Shown here: piece after piece, positions 1 to 5,923 of the stretch | How positions within the stretch are numbered: the first letter of the stretch is position 1 | Layout: each line of letters starts with the position of its first letter | NCBI GenBank assembly: GCA_964426915.1 | Contig: CAYRTD010000106.1 | Coordinates: 1 to 15,125, forward strand | Direction of reading: 5' to 3' | DNA from: CAYRTD01 sp964426915 | Lineage (GTDB): Bacteria; Bacteroidota; Bacteroidia; Bacteroidales; GCA-2748055 | Length of the DNA stretch: 15,125 nucleotides | Made by a program: the position numbers and the translations under genes | Notes under the pieces: model-generated | Seen by the model: only the letters and a program-made list of their open reading frames with translations | What the model was told of the DNA's origin: nothing | The model's database searches: none

Positions 1-1
1 T

Positions 2-76
2 GAAATCTTTGAATCTGACCTTACATTTAGAGCAGCTCGTCGCGGCTTAATTTTTAACCTAAGAAGCGATGAGTAA
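2..76 (+). CDS. C-terminal tail of an unrecognised gene (5' end outside window)
   Basis: An open frame enters from the left edge and stops at TAA 74-76. Only about 24 residues are visible, ending in FNLRSDE. The tail is basic and holds no recognisable domain, so no function can be assigned. Its stop overlaps the start of the small ORF at 69 by 8 bases, which suggests translational coupling if both are real. It could be the end of a mobile-element gene, given the debris that follows, but nothing visible proves this. Confidence 0.35.
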   Translation, partial: EIFESDLTFRAARRGLIFNLRSDE

Positions 77-182
77 GAAAAAATCAAAAGTAGACCGGCG
101 AGTGTTTATCCTGGTATTAATAACCAGTGTAATTACTTTACTTAAGGAGTTAATTGAATTAATAAAAATGGTACTGGGTTAA
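69..182 (+). CDS. Small putative single-pass membrane protein (37 aa)
   Basis: The ATG at 69 opens a 37-codon frame closed by TAA at 180-182. The N-terminus is very basic (MSKKKSKVDRR). A hydrophobic stretch follows (VFILVLITSVITLL) and then a mixed helix rich in Leu, Ile, Glu and Lys. This is the layout of a one-helix membrane peptide with a cytoplasmic basic head. It overlaps the preceding frame by 8 bases (ATGAGTAA), so the two may be coupled. I do not recognise the family, and it could be a chance ORF. Confidence 0.35.
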   Translation: MSKKKSKVDRRVFILVLITSVITLLKELIELIKMVLG

Positions 183-400
183 TTGAGTAGTTTACACGCC
201 TCCCCACCTCCAACCCTTCCTCCTCCGCTAAAGCTGCGGCGGACACGTCTGCAGCAGTTTTTTGTCCTGCCTTTTGCAGTTGCCGATTGCGCCGCGCATG
301 GCAAAAGCCACGCCAAAAAACTGCCGCCCCGGGCAACGGTACATACTGTGTCCGTATATGCAACCCTCCGCCGGAAATAAGATCCTACTTCCAACCGAAA
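183..400. repeat. GC-rich non-coding element with imperfect hairpins
   Basis: This block is clearly richer in G and C than its flanks. It holds a small hairpin at 224-243 (TCCGC with GCGGA) and a large imperfect one. In the large one, GCAGTTTTTTG at 254-264 is exactly complementary to CAAAAAACTGC at 314-324, and CTTTTGC at 271-277 to GCAAAAG at 301-307. All pair around one centre near 289, with two further pairs outside (251-252 with 326-327). ORFs on both strands are composition artefacts without domain signal. It resembles an intergenic repeat or miniature element; copies elsewhere cannot be checked here. Confidence 0.55.
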
Positions 401-911
401 TTTTTTCTTTTAACTGAAAACCATCTCAATCTTGGAATTAGCTCCCTATTAAATAAATCAAAAAACCTTGGAACGGTGGATACAATTTCTGAAGAAGCTC
501 TACAGATAAAGTCTTTGGGAAGGTATTGGTGAAATGTCTACAGGTAAGCCTTCGGCCTACTACAACTTTTAGAGGAAAAAAGGAGCTCGTAATTTGCGCC
601 TCAAAAACTACCTGGAAAAAGCATCAAGATTTTCTGAGTTGATCCGTCAAAAGGAGGAAACAGGACTTTTAATTAAAGAAATCCTTAAACTTTTTCTTTG
701 TCAAAAAGGTCTTGATCATTTCAAAGACCATATTTTTTTCTTCCTGATCCAGTTCCTGCCTGCCGTCGGCTAGCATTTGGCATCCGATGGGATCAGTTTC
801 AATTGTTCCACGGTAGATTTATCTTCCAGACTGATCTCTACTCTAATAGTTGGAACTGTGCATGCCGATTAAGTCAAGATCATAGAGAATTGATGATGAA
901 GTTTCATCTTT
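401..911. other. Gene-poor stretch before the MNT/HEPN pair
   Basis: Apart from the minus-strand remnant at 669-866, no gene is seen here. A plus-strand frame from about 594 to 772 is open but unlike any family I know, and it overlaps the remnant antisense. The rest (about 400-590) reads as decayed sequence with short frames only. Confidence 0.4.
669..866 (-). pseudogene. Degraded remnant, possibly of an HTH-type regulator (C-terminal part)
   Basis: On the minus strand, two pieces in different frames look like one broken protein. The upstream piece contains the run TIRVEISLEDKSTVEQL and ends at an amber codon at 770-772. The downstream piece contains LDQEEKNMVFEMIKTFLTKKK and ends KDFFN before the stop at 669-671. 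The second piece resembles the acidic-then-basic C-terminal helix typical of short XRE-family regulators in Bacteroidota. The HTH itself is not visible. A CTGCCTGCCGTCGGC-like segment lies at the break between the pieces. The family call is by eye and tentative. Confidence 0.35.
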
Positions 912-918
912 TTGTTTG

Positions 919-926
919 TATATTTG
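919..926 (+). promoter_or_regulatory. Candidate Bacteroidota -7 box (TATATTTG) for the MNT/HEPN pair
   Basis: TATATTTG matches the TAnnTTTG consensus of the Bacteroidota primary sigma factor exactly and ends 18 bases before the ATG at 945. No clear -33 TTTG partner is seen at the usual distance. The same octamer stands at nearly the same distance before the vapBC-like pair (5009-5016). Confidence 0.4.
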
Positions 927-944
927 TTTAGAATCAACTGGTCG

Positions 945-1262
945 ATGGAACAAAAAGAGAATAGCAGAGCACTAATAAAAGCGACAGTTAGTAAATATCT
1001 TCCTGATGCTGAAATTCTCTTGTTTGGTTCCAGGGCCAGAAATGATGCACTTATAGACAGTGATTATGATATCCTGATTAAGATTAAGAATCAGATTACT
1101 GTGAAGGAAAAAATCATTCTCAGGACCAAAATTCGAAAAGAGCTACTCAAGAAAGATATTCTGTCAGATATTCTGATCCAATCACATGCTGAAATTGAGA
1201 AGAAGAGAAATTTGCCTGGCCATATAATCCGCAATCTCATGAAAGATGCAATTGTTTTATGA
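945..1262 (+). CDS. MNT-type minimal nucleotidyltransferase (antitoxin of an MNT/HEPN pair)
   Basis: This 105-aa protein has the minimal nucleotidyltransferase core. The GSR motif is at residues 28-30 (LLFGSRARNDA), the metal-binding acidic pair is D40 and D42 (SDYD), and a third acidic residue is at about D75 (LSDILIQ). The length suits a stand-alone MNT protein. I chose the ATG at 945 rather than 912 because homology begins just after it and the TATATTTG box lies inside the longer version. It overlaps the HEPN gene by 4 bases (ATGA), the usual coupling for these pairs. In studied MNT/HEPN modules the MNT partner modifies or restrains the HEPN partner; whether that applies here is inferred. 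Confidence 0.85.
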   Translation: MEQKENSRALIKATVSKYLPDAEILLFGSRARNDALIDSDYDILIKIKNQITVKEKIILRTKIRKELLKKDILSDILIQSHAEIEKKRNLPGHIIRNLMKDAIVL

Positions 1263-1666
1263 GAGAAGAAAAGTTAGAATACATAAGAAACTGGATATTC
1301 CGAGCCAGGGAGGATTTTTCTGTGATTGAAAGTCTGGAAAAGTCTGGTCTTGAATTCTACACAAGTACCATTTGTTTTCACTCACAACAGGCTGTGGAGA
1401 AGTACCTGAAAGCTTTTTTAATTTTTCATGATGTTGATTTCCCCAAAACTCATGACGTTGATTATCTTTTGTTAGAGTGTAAGAAAATTGATAGGGAAAA
1501 TTTTGGTATTGATCTGAAAAGTTTAACTGAATTTGGAGTTTCAGTAAGATATCCGGATGATTTCTATATTCCGGGAGTCGAAGAAACAAAGGAATATATT
1601 GAAATAGCTCAAGTAGTAAAATATTCAGTTGAATTATTATTAAAACCCGTTCTGGATGAAAAGTAA
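1259..1666 (+). CDS. HEPN-domain protein (partner of the upstream MNT protein)
   Basis: This 135-aa all-helical protein matches the HEPN family of the PF05168 kind. It has the helix FHSQQAVEKYLKAFL at residues 40-54, then FPKTHDVDYLL at 61-71, and VRYPDDF at 96-102. The length is normal and the gene looks intact. It starts within the stop of the MNT gene (ATGA overlap), so the two are one operon. No RX4-6H ribonuclease motif is present: the three histidines (41, 57, 65) do not follow an arginine at that spacing. It may therefore not be an RNase of the HepT type, and its activity is open. Confidence 0.85.
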   Translation: MREEKLEYIRNWIFRAREDFSVIESLEKSGLEFYTSTICFHSQQAVEKYLKAFLIFHDVDFPKTHDVDYLLLECKKIDRENFGIDLKSLTEFGVSVRYPDDFYIPGVEETKEYIEIAQVVKYSVELLLKPVLDEK

Positions 1667-1738
1667 TATATGTGTTGTTCTTTGAAAATACTTGCATCCA
1701 TCATAAATAGACTATAACTTACAACAGTTCTCATTATA

Positions 1739-1912
1739 ATGGCTGCAGTTCTTTATGATGGGTATGATGGATTAGAAAAAAGTCATTGGTACGATTATGG
1801 ATTTAGTTTTTATGATCCTGCATTGGGTAGGTGGCAATTTTTAGAATTTGATGCAGAAATTGACAGAAGTTGGAGCCATTTTGTTGTTGCCTTCCCTGAA
1901 TGCTCAATTTAA
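1739..1912 (+). pseudogene. Fragment of an RHS-repeat-associated core domain
   Basis: A 57-codon frame contains WYDYGFSFYDPALGRWQFLEF. This is a diverged copy of the hallmark of the RHS core, YDYGARFYDPxxGRW followed by a VDP-like strand. In a full protein this motif lies hundreds of residues into a large polymorphic toxin or wall-associated protein, just before the variable toxin tip. Here nothing of the YD-repeat barrel lies upstream, and the frame stops about 35 residues after the motif. It is a stranded relic of an RHS gene, not a working gene. Confidence 0.7.
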
Positions 1913-2033
1913 TCCAGGGAAACAAGCTCAGAGTTTTATGAATTTGTAAAATGACTATGGTTGCGCTATTTTGCTTGAAAATTCCATCATAAAAATACAA
2001 TCATTGCATCATTTTTGTATCATTTACAATGAG

Positions 2034-2204
2034 ATGGTTACTACCTTAAAATATGGTTCAAAGGATGAAAGCTTATCAAAGCTGCTTGAGCGTTTAAATA
2101 AGCGGTCCAGAAGAGGTATTAATGTGAAGAAATATGCAGGAATCCTTAAGTTGGATAAGGATCCACTTTCAATCCAAAAAGAATTGAGGAATGACTGGGA
2201 ATAA
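2034..2204 (+). CDS. Small antitoxin-like protein upstream of a PIN toxin
   Basis: The likely product is 56 aa from the ATG at 2034. An in-frame ATG at 1971 would add a tail with no family character. It is Lys/Arg-rich in the middle (LLERLNKRSRRGINVKKYAG) and ends in an acidic amphipathic stretch (PLSIQKELRNDWE). This matches the short antitoxins found before PIN toxins in Bacteroidota, where the C-terminal part usually binds the toxin. The stop overlaps the toxin start (ATG 2191) by 14 bases. The gene is intact although its toxin is frameshifted. Confidence 0.6.
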   Translation: MVTTLKYGSKDESLSKLLERLNKRSRRGINVKKYAGILKLDKDPLSIQKELRNDWE

Positions 2205-2563
2205 ATTATTCCTTGATACCAATATTCTGCTTTATCTTTTAGATGGTGATGAAACTCTTGTTCATTCACTTGATAAAAAGCAGTTTTACATCTCATTTTA
2301 TTACCCAACTGGAACTTCTTTCCTTTAAAAATCTTTCAAGCAAACAGGAACAACTGATCAATGAATTGATATCTGAATGTGTTGTTATTGACTTGAATAA
2401 CGAAATAAAGCAGCTAACTATCGAATACAGAAAAAGGTATAAACTCAAGTTGCCGGATTGTCTTGTAGCTGCAACTGCTCAATATATGGACCTTCCCTTA
2501 ATTACTGCAGATGCTGATTTTAAAAAAGTTGAAGAATTGAATCTGATTTATTATGAGCGGTAA
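2191..2563 (+). pseudogene. PIN-domain (VapC-like) toxin broken by a one-base frameshift
   Basis: The frame from ATG 2191 begins MTGNKLFLDTNILLYLLDG, a typical PIN N-terminus, but reaches a stop soon after residue 36. The rest of the domain continues in the next frame to the stop at 2561-2563. Removing one T from the TTTT run at 2296-2299 restores a 123-aa protein with all four expected acidic residues: D9, E41 (ITQLELL), D89 (LPDCLVA) and D107 (ITADADF). The two halves thus came from one gene. It may be a real inactivating mutation, a sequencing error at a homopolymer, or phase variation by slippage. The intact antitoxin upstream supports recent breakage. Confidence 0.8.
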
Positions 2564-2619
2564 ATTAATATAACTGACTTTCTCACTTCCAGCATTTTAT
2601 CTTGGATTCCATGTCTGAA

Positions 2620-2635
2620 AAAGGTTTAAACCTTT
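2620..2635. promoter_or_regulatory. Perfect 16-bp palindrome AAAGGTTTAAACCTTT
   Basis: AAAGGTTT is followed directly by its reverse complement AAACCTTT. It stands 37 bases before the ATG of the AbiEii-like remnant and 56 bases after the PIN stop. The place and symmetry fit an operator for a dimeric repressor, perhaps left from the original defence or toxin-antitoxin operon. No function is shown by the sequence itself. Confidence 0.35.
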
Positions 2636-2672
2636 CGGCTATAATATTTGATATGCCAAAAAACAACTTCAA

Positions 2673-2837
2673 ATGCTTTACATACAAACCGTTTCGACCT
2701 TCTTATTCGAAACATTAGAACATTTGATGAAATTGGAGTCATTACAAGGATTTCGATTGGTAGTGGATTGGAACGGAATAAAAGCAAGCATAAAGGAAGA
2801 ACTTCAAGTATTCGTAAACCAGGAATTACAGAAATGA
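2673..2837 (+). pseudogene. Collapsed remnant of an AbiEii/AbiGii-type nucleotidyltransferase toxin
   Basis: A 54-aa frame starts MLYIQTVSTFLFETLEHLM and continues SLQGFRLV. This closely follows the N-terminus of AbiEii-like nucleotidyltransferases, which runs on to a GGTALAL..GHR..DIDLF active-site segment. Here the frame jumps from FRLV straight to DWNGIKASIKEELQ, which resembles the C-terminal end of the same family. The whole catalytic middle, including the GGT and DxD motifs, is gone. I read it as a large in-frame internal deletion. The N-terminal match is fairly firm; the C-terminal match is weaker. Confidence 0.5.
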
Positions 2838-2889
2838 GCCCCCACTGCACTGGTCTTTGCATGGACGGAAGCCTACTTTCAATAAATTC

Positions 2890-3363
2890 TCAATCCATGT
2901 AGGCAATTAACATATCAAATTCCACTTTGCCATTTTTATATTCGAAATAATAAATAGCCTTTCCGGCAATATGACCATCCTCATAGTAAGCGATCAAATG
3001 ATTCTTCCCCAGTAATAGAACTTTAACAAATTGCATTTTACCTCCCAGAACCCCTTCGGTGGGAATTAATTCAGGTTTTCGCTTTAATGAATTGATAATA
3101 AATTCTTCCGGATTCTCAATCCCGTCATTCAGTAATTCTCTTCCATGCACGTTGTTATTATACCAGAAATTTAATTCTCTCCTGAGTTCTTCATTAATCT
3201 GTAAAATGGAGTCAATTTTCGTATGAAGTTGATCATTACGTTCAATTAATCTACTCTTTTCAGAATTTAAGGATTCTATTTCTGATAAAAGTTCTTCTTT
3301 TTCTGATTTATAATTGCAACCTGCCATTATAATCGCCAAAAAGAATATGAATAGCTTTCTCAT
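2890..3363 (-). CDS. Coiled-coil lipoprotein of unknown function (157 aa)
   Basis: The N-terminus is a lipoprotein signal: MRKLF, a hydrophobic run, and a lipobox IMAGC with the acylated cysteine at residue 16. Residues 18-66 are charged and heptad-like (KEELLSEIESLNSEKSRLIE and on), so a coiled coil is likely. Residues 67-157 form a small mixed alpha/beta part ending in alternating hydrophobic strands (GKAIYYFEYKNGKVEFDMLI). I do not recognise the domain. The protein should sit in the inner or outer membrane facing the periplasm or surface. It is a single-gene unit, with a palindromic repeat at 3398-3411 upstream. Confidence 0.75.
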   Translation of the reverse strand: MRKLFIFFLAIIMAGCNYKSEKEELLSEIESLNSEKSRLIERNDQLHTKIDSILQINEELRRELNFWYNNNVHGRELLNDGIENPEEFIINSLKRKPELIPTEGVLGGKMQFVKVLLLGKNHLIAYYEDGHIAGKAIYYFEYKNGKVEFDMLIAYMD

Positions 3364-3397
3364 TATAAAATTATTTAGTGTCTGTTTCAGAACCGAA

Positions 3398-3411
3398 CCG
3401 CCAACTGGCGG
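3398..3411. repeat. Short intergenic palindrome CCGCCAACTGGCGG
   Basis: CCGCCA and TGGCGG pair across a 2-base centre. It lies in a GC-richer patch (about 3393-3425) within AT-rich intergenic DNA upstream of the lipoprotein gene. Such patches are common dispersed intergenic elements in Bacteroidota. The rest of 3364-3569 is AT-rich and holds no gene that I can see. Confidence 0.4.
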
Positions 3412-3569
3412 TGAGCTCAGCGAAGCTAATGTTCTTTAAAGAATTTTAAATAGCAAATCAGGATTTAATGTGTATTAAGTTCGGCACTAATTACATACGA
3501 ATATAAAATAAAAATATGACAAATGATTTTGTTTTTGCTTCTTTATGAGCCAGCAACTCAACAGCGTCT

Positions 3570-4241
3570 CTATGACCCATTAACCCAATACGGCCTTTCA
3601 AACCTCCTCCCAAAAGCCCCGTTCTTCTTCAAATTACTATCCCAGTAAAAATTCGACATCCCTGTTTTAGCCATTAGCGTAAAGAAAAATCTCCGGGTAG
3701 CTGACATTTTATAAGGTTTTCTTAATTCATTCATTATTTTCGGAGAAAAAGACCGGTATTTACCGAAGTGCTCTCCCAGTGCCCGGAAGTTTCCGAAAAG
3801 CTTTCTTGTCATCAAAGGTGGCATAATCTGTATCCCCTCTACCCCACCCTTAATGACTGTACCCAGATATTCCAGTTCCAATCTCCGGCTAAGTTTCTCA
3901 AGATAACGTTCCACATAAACCGAATGAATAGCCTCCGGAAATCCGGATTGAACAATAAATCCGATTTTCTTTAAACGATCGGATTTAAGATTTGCCAGGT
4001 TTTCAAAAAACTCCTTGACAATTCCAGGCATGCTGTCGGTATACAAAGGGAAAACTATAATCATTATTTCAGTATTCCGGACGGTTTCTTCTATTTTTTC
4101 CTTTTCTTTTTTGCTGGCCAGATGATGAACACTCACAGGATCAGAAGAATTCTTCCTGTAGCCTTCCAGGAACTGATGTATTAGCAACAATGAATTGCTT
4201 TTTTTATTTCTGGGCGACCCGTTTATTAGTGCAAGTTTCAT
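3570..4241 (-). CDS. NAD(P)H-dependent FMN reductase-like flavoprotein (flavodoxin fold)
   Basis: The protein starts MKLALINGSPRNKKSNS, the first strand and phosphate-binding loop of the NADPH-dependent FMN reductase / flavodoxin-like family. A second signature follows at about residues 62-80 (IIVFPLYTDSMPGIVKEFFE), where the FMN ring usually sits, then IVQSGFPEA. I prefer the internal ATG at 4241 because the core strand begins exactly there; an in-frame ATG at 4256 would add MKILS. The C-terminal 60 residues are basic and aromatic and go beyond the minimal fold. It overlaps the upstream flavodoxin gene by about 38 bases, so the two are one operon. The substrate is unknown. Confidence 0.75.
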   Translation of the reverse strand: MKLALINGSPRNKKSNSLLLIHQFLEGYRKNSSDPVSVHHLASKKEKEKIEETVRNTEIMIIVFPLYTDSMPGIVKEFFENLANLKSDRLKKIGFIVQSGFPEAIHSVYVERYLEKLSRRLELEYLGTVIKGGVEGIQIMPPLMTRKLFGNFRALGEHFGKYRSFSPKIMNELRKPYKMSATRRFFFTLMAKTGMSNFYWDSNLKKNGAFGRRFERPYWVNGS

Positions 4242-4773
4242 AGATAATATCTTCAATTTTATCCTGGTCCGTGAATTTCAAATACTTTCTCCGGCAGTGA
4301 AAATTTATGGCTAAACGATCATAAATATCTTTTATAATATCAAGATCCTCCTTATCGGTATCTGCTTCTTTCTGAAGAAGAAGACCAAAATCCGGATATT
4401 TATCATACCGCTTTCTGTGATGGCATTCTCCATTTATCAGTTCAATATATGGATGAAGAAGCACAATAAGGCGATCGGTGATCTTCTTTAGAGCAGAGCT
4501 TGTAAAACCGGCCATCAGCGGTGAAGCGAAAATTATAAAGTCGGAATTAATTACCGATGGGAAGATCTTCTCCCCTTCATCTTTGATAGAACATTCCCCC
4601 GGTGTCTTCCACCAGCAACTCCAGCAACCGGTACAATAGCGAAGGTTCATCTCGTTCAGATTGTAGAGATGGCAACTATGATCTTCTTTGATCTTTTTGT
4701 TTAATTGATCTATGTATGCAGAAAATTCATCCGGTTGCGATCTCATATTACCATTGAGGATGGTGATTTTCAT
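4204..4773 (-). CDS. Flavodoxin-family protein with a CxxCxxC cysteine cluster
   Basis: From the ATG at 4773 the 189-aa protein begins MKITILNGNMRSQPDEFSAY, a flavodoxin-type FMN phosphate loop. Residues 47-61 read CTGCWSCWWKTPGEC and are followed by IKDE. This is the cysteine cluster of the flavodoxin-like reductases and iron-sulphur flavoproteins, with Cys 47, 50, 53 and 61. IIFASPLMAGFTSSALKKI at 80-98 is the second FMN-contact region. An earlier ATG at 4854 would add a hydrophobic leader with no family match. It is the first gene of a two-gene operon with the FMN reductase-like gene, a likely redox pair. Whether the cysteines hold a cluster or a disulphide cannot be told. Confidence 0.78.
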   Translation of the reverse strand: MKITILNGNMRSQPDEFSAYIDQLNKKIKEDHSCHLYNLNEMNLRYCTGCWSCWWKTPGECSIKDEGEKIFPSVINSDFIIFASPLMAGFTSSALKKITDRLIVLLHPYIELINGECHHRKRYDKYPDFGLLLQKEADTDKEDLDIIKDIYDRLAINFHCRRKYLKFTDQDKIEDIIYETCTNKRVAQK

Positions 4774-5008
4774 GGCTGATTTTGTATTTGTTATAAAAAT
4801 AAGAATAATTTTGAAAGGAGGCCATGAAGAGAAGTTAAAAGAGTTTTGCTTCAATTATTGGTGAATAAGCACACTCCGAAAAATGTTTTTTAGTTTTGGC
4901 TTACTTACAAATTGAAAGCATGCCTCCGTTTGACCCTTACCCCCCCACGGATGAATATTCACTCAGCCAAACTTGGGATTGAAATGTCCAAAAGTTTATA
5001 ATTTTTGG

Positions 5009-5016
5009 TATATTTG
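5009..5016 (+). promoter_or_regulatory. Candidate -7 box (TATATTTG) for the vapBC-like operon
   Basis: TATATTTG fits TAnnTTTG exactly and ends 17 bases before the antitoxin ATG at 5034, giving a short leader. A clear -33 TTTG is not seen. The octamer and its spacing match those before the MNT/HEPN pair (919-926). Confidence 0.45.
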
Positions 5017-5033
5017 TCTTCAAAGCTCTATCA

Positions 5034-5270
5034 ATGAAAACAGAAAGCCAGATATTAAAAAATTACTTTGGGCTTGTCAGAAGCTTATCACCTGGAATTA
5101 AATTAAAACTAATTGAGAAGCTCTCACAATCAATAGGTAAGGATATCAGATTTGAAAAGGATAGCATGGGAAAGGCATTTGGTGCATGGAATGATTCTCG
5201 GGATTCAGAACAAATAATTCAGGAACTTCGTGAAAGTAGAGCATTTTACCGCAAAACGGATTCACTTTGA
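5034..5270 (+). CDS. VapB-like antitoxin (78 aa)
   Basis: This small protein begins MKTESQILKNYFGLVRSLSP. It has a helix with IKLKLIEKLSQSIG at residues 22-35 and a charged C-terminus (EQIIQELRESRAFYRKTDSL). The layout matches the antitoxins placed before PIN toxins in Bacteroidota: a short DNA-binding or dimerising front and a toxin-wrapping tail with W-x-D/E-x-R features (AWNDSRDSEQIIQELRESR). Its stop TGA overlaps the toxin start TTG by 4 bases. An exact TATATTTG box lies 17 bases upstream. The pair is probably autoregulated, as such pairs usually are. Confidence 0.75.
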   Translation: MKTESQILKNYFGLVRSLSPGIKLKLIEKLSQSIGKDIRFEKDSMGKAFGAWNDSRDSEQIIQELRESRAFYRKTDSL

Positions 5271-5668
5271 AAAAATATCTTTTCGATACTGATATTTGCA
5301 TATATTATATTAAAGGGAAATTCGACCTTGACCTCAAGTTTAACTCCATTAAAAAGCAAAACAGATTTATTTCAGAAATAACTCTTGCTGAATTAAAATA
5401 TGGAGTTAGAAACAGCGATTTTCCTGAAGAGAATGAAGCTATTTTGGAAAATTTTTTATCGGGAGTCCAAATATTACCAATTTATAATGCACTTGATTTA
5501 TATGCTAAAGAAAAAGCCAGATTGCGTAAAAAAGGAGAAATGGTTGATGAATTCGATCTACTAATTGGAGTTTCTGCAATCGTAAATAATTTGATACTGG
5601 TAACAAATAATGAATCTCACTTTAACCGGCTTAAGGGCATAATAATTGAAAATTGGACAAAAAATTGA
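5267..5668 (+). CDS. VapC-like PIN-domain toxin
   Basis: This 133-aa PIN protein begins KKYLFDTDICIYYIKGK. Expected acidic residues are present: D7 (FDTD), E42 (ITLAELKYG) and D97 (DEFDLLIGVSAI). The final strand is LVTNNESHF, the TNN form common in VapC. PIN toxins are metal-dependent RNases acting on tRNA, rRNA or mRNA. The start must be the TTG at 5267, since no ATG lies between the antitoxin end and the first PIN strand. It is full length and intact, unlike the PIN gene at 2191. The cognate antitoxin is directly upstream. Confidence 0.88.
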   Translation: MKKYLFDTDICIYYIKGKFDLDLKFNSIKKQNRFISEITLAELKYGVRNSDFPEENEAILENFLSGVQILPIYNALDLYAKEKARLRKKGEMVDEFDLLIGVSAIVNNLILVTNNESHFNRLKGIIIENWTKN

Positions 5669-5880
5669 ACAATTCCCTGGATTATTGTCCCATTACTATA
5701 GACGCTTCATATCTACCTGGAGACCCCAGCCGTACCACTAGCGATAAGATAAATGTAGCCTACATTGGACCTGGTACGCTGGGATTGCATGAACTTCCGG
5801 CACTCCTGAACATCCCGGATGTAAAGGTTACCGCCATATGTGATCCACAACGAAAAGCTATTAGTGAGCTCAAGTTTTAA
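5653..5880 (+). pseudogene. Truncated N-terminus of a Gfo/Idh/MocA-family oxidoreductase
   Basis: After the PIN gene, a frame reads INVAYIGPGTLGLHELPALL, then VKVTAICDP. This is the first beta-alpha-beta unit of a Rossmann fold (GxGxxG as GPGTLG) in the style of Gfo/Idh/MocA sugar dehydrogenases. A stop at 5878-5880 ends the protein about 25 residues after the glycine motif, whereas family members run to 350-450 aa. The frame also opens inside vapC. What remains cannot be a working enzyme. The following bases do not continue the family in another frame as far as I can see, so the rest was probably deleted. Confidence 0.6.
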
Positions 5881-5923
5881 CTGGGTAAAGAATCCGAAAA
5901 AAATCATACAACTGCCCGTTTAA

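Noticed and set aside
254..324. Integron attC site
   Set aside because: The palindrome lacks the RYYYAAC/GTTRRRY core sites and no cassette array follows.
287..532. 81-aa plus-strand frame and overlapping 73/71-aa minus-strand frames
   Set aside because: They run through the GC-rich hairpin element, overlap each other and show no domain signal, so they look like composition artefacts.
2648..2902. 84-aa plus-strand frame
   Set aside because: The AbiEii-like signal is in a different frame of the same strand (2673-2837); this frame has no family character.
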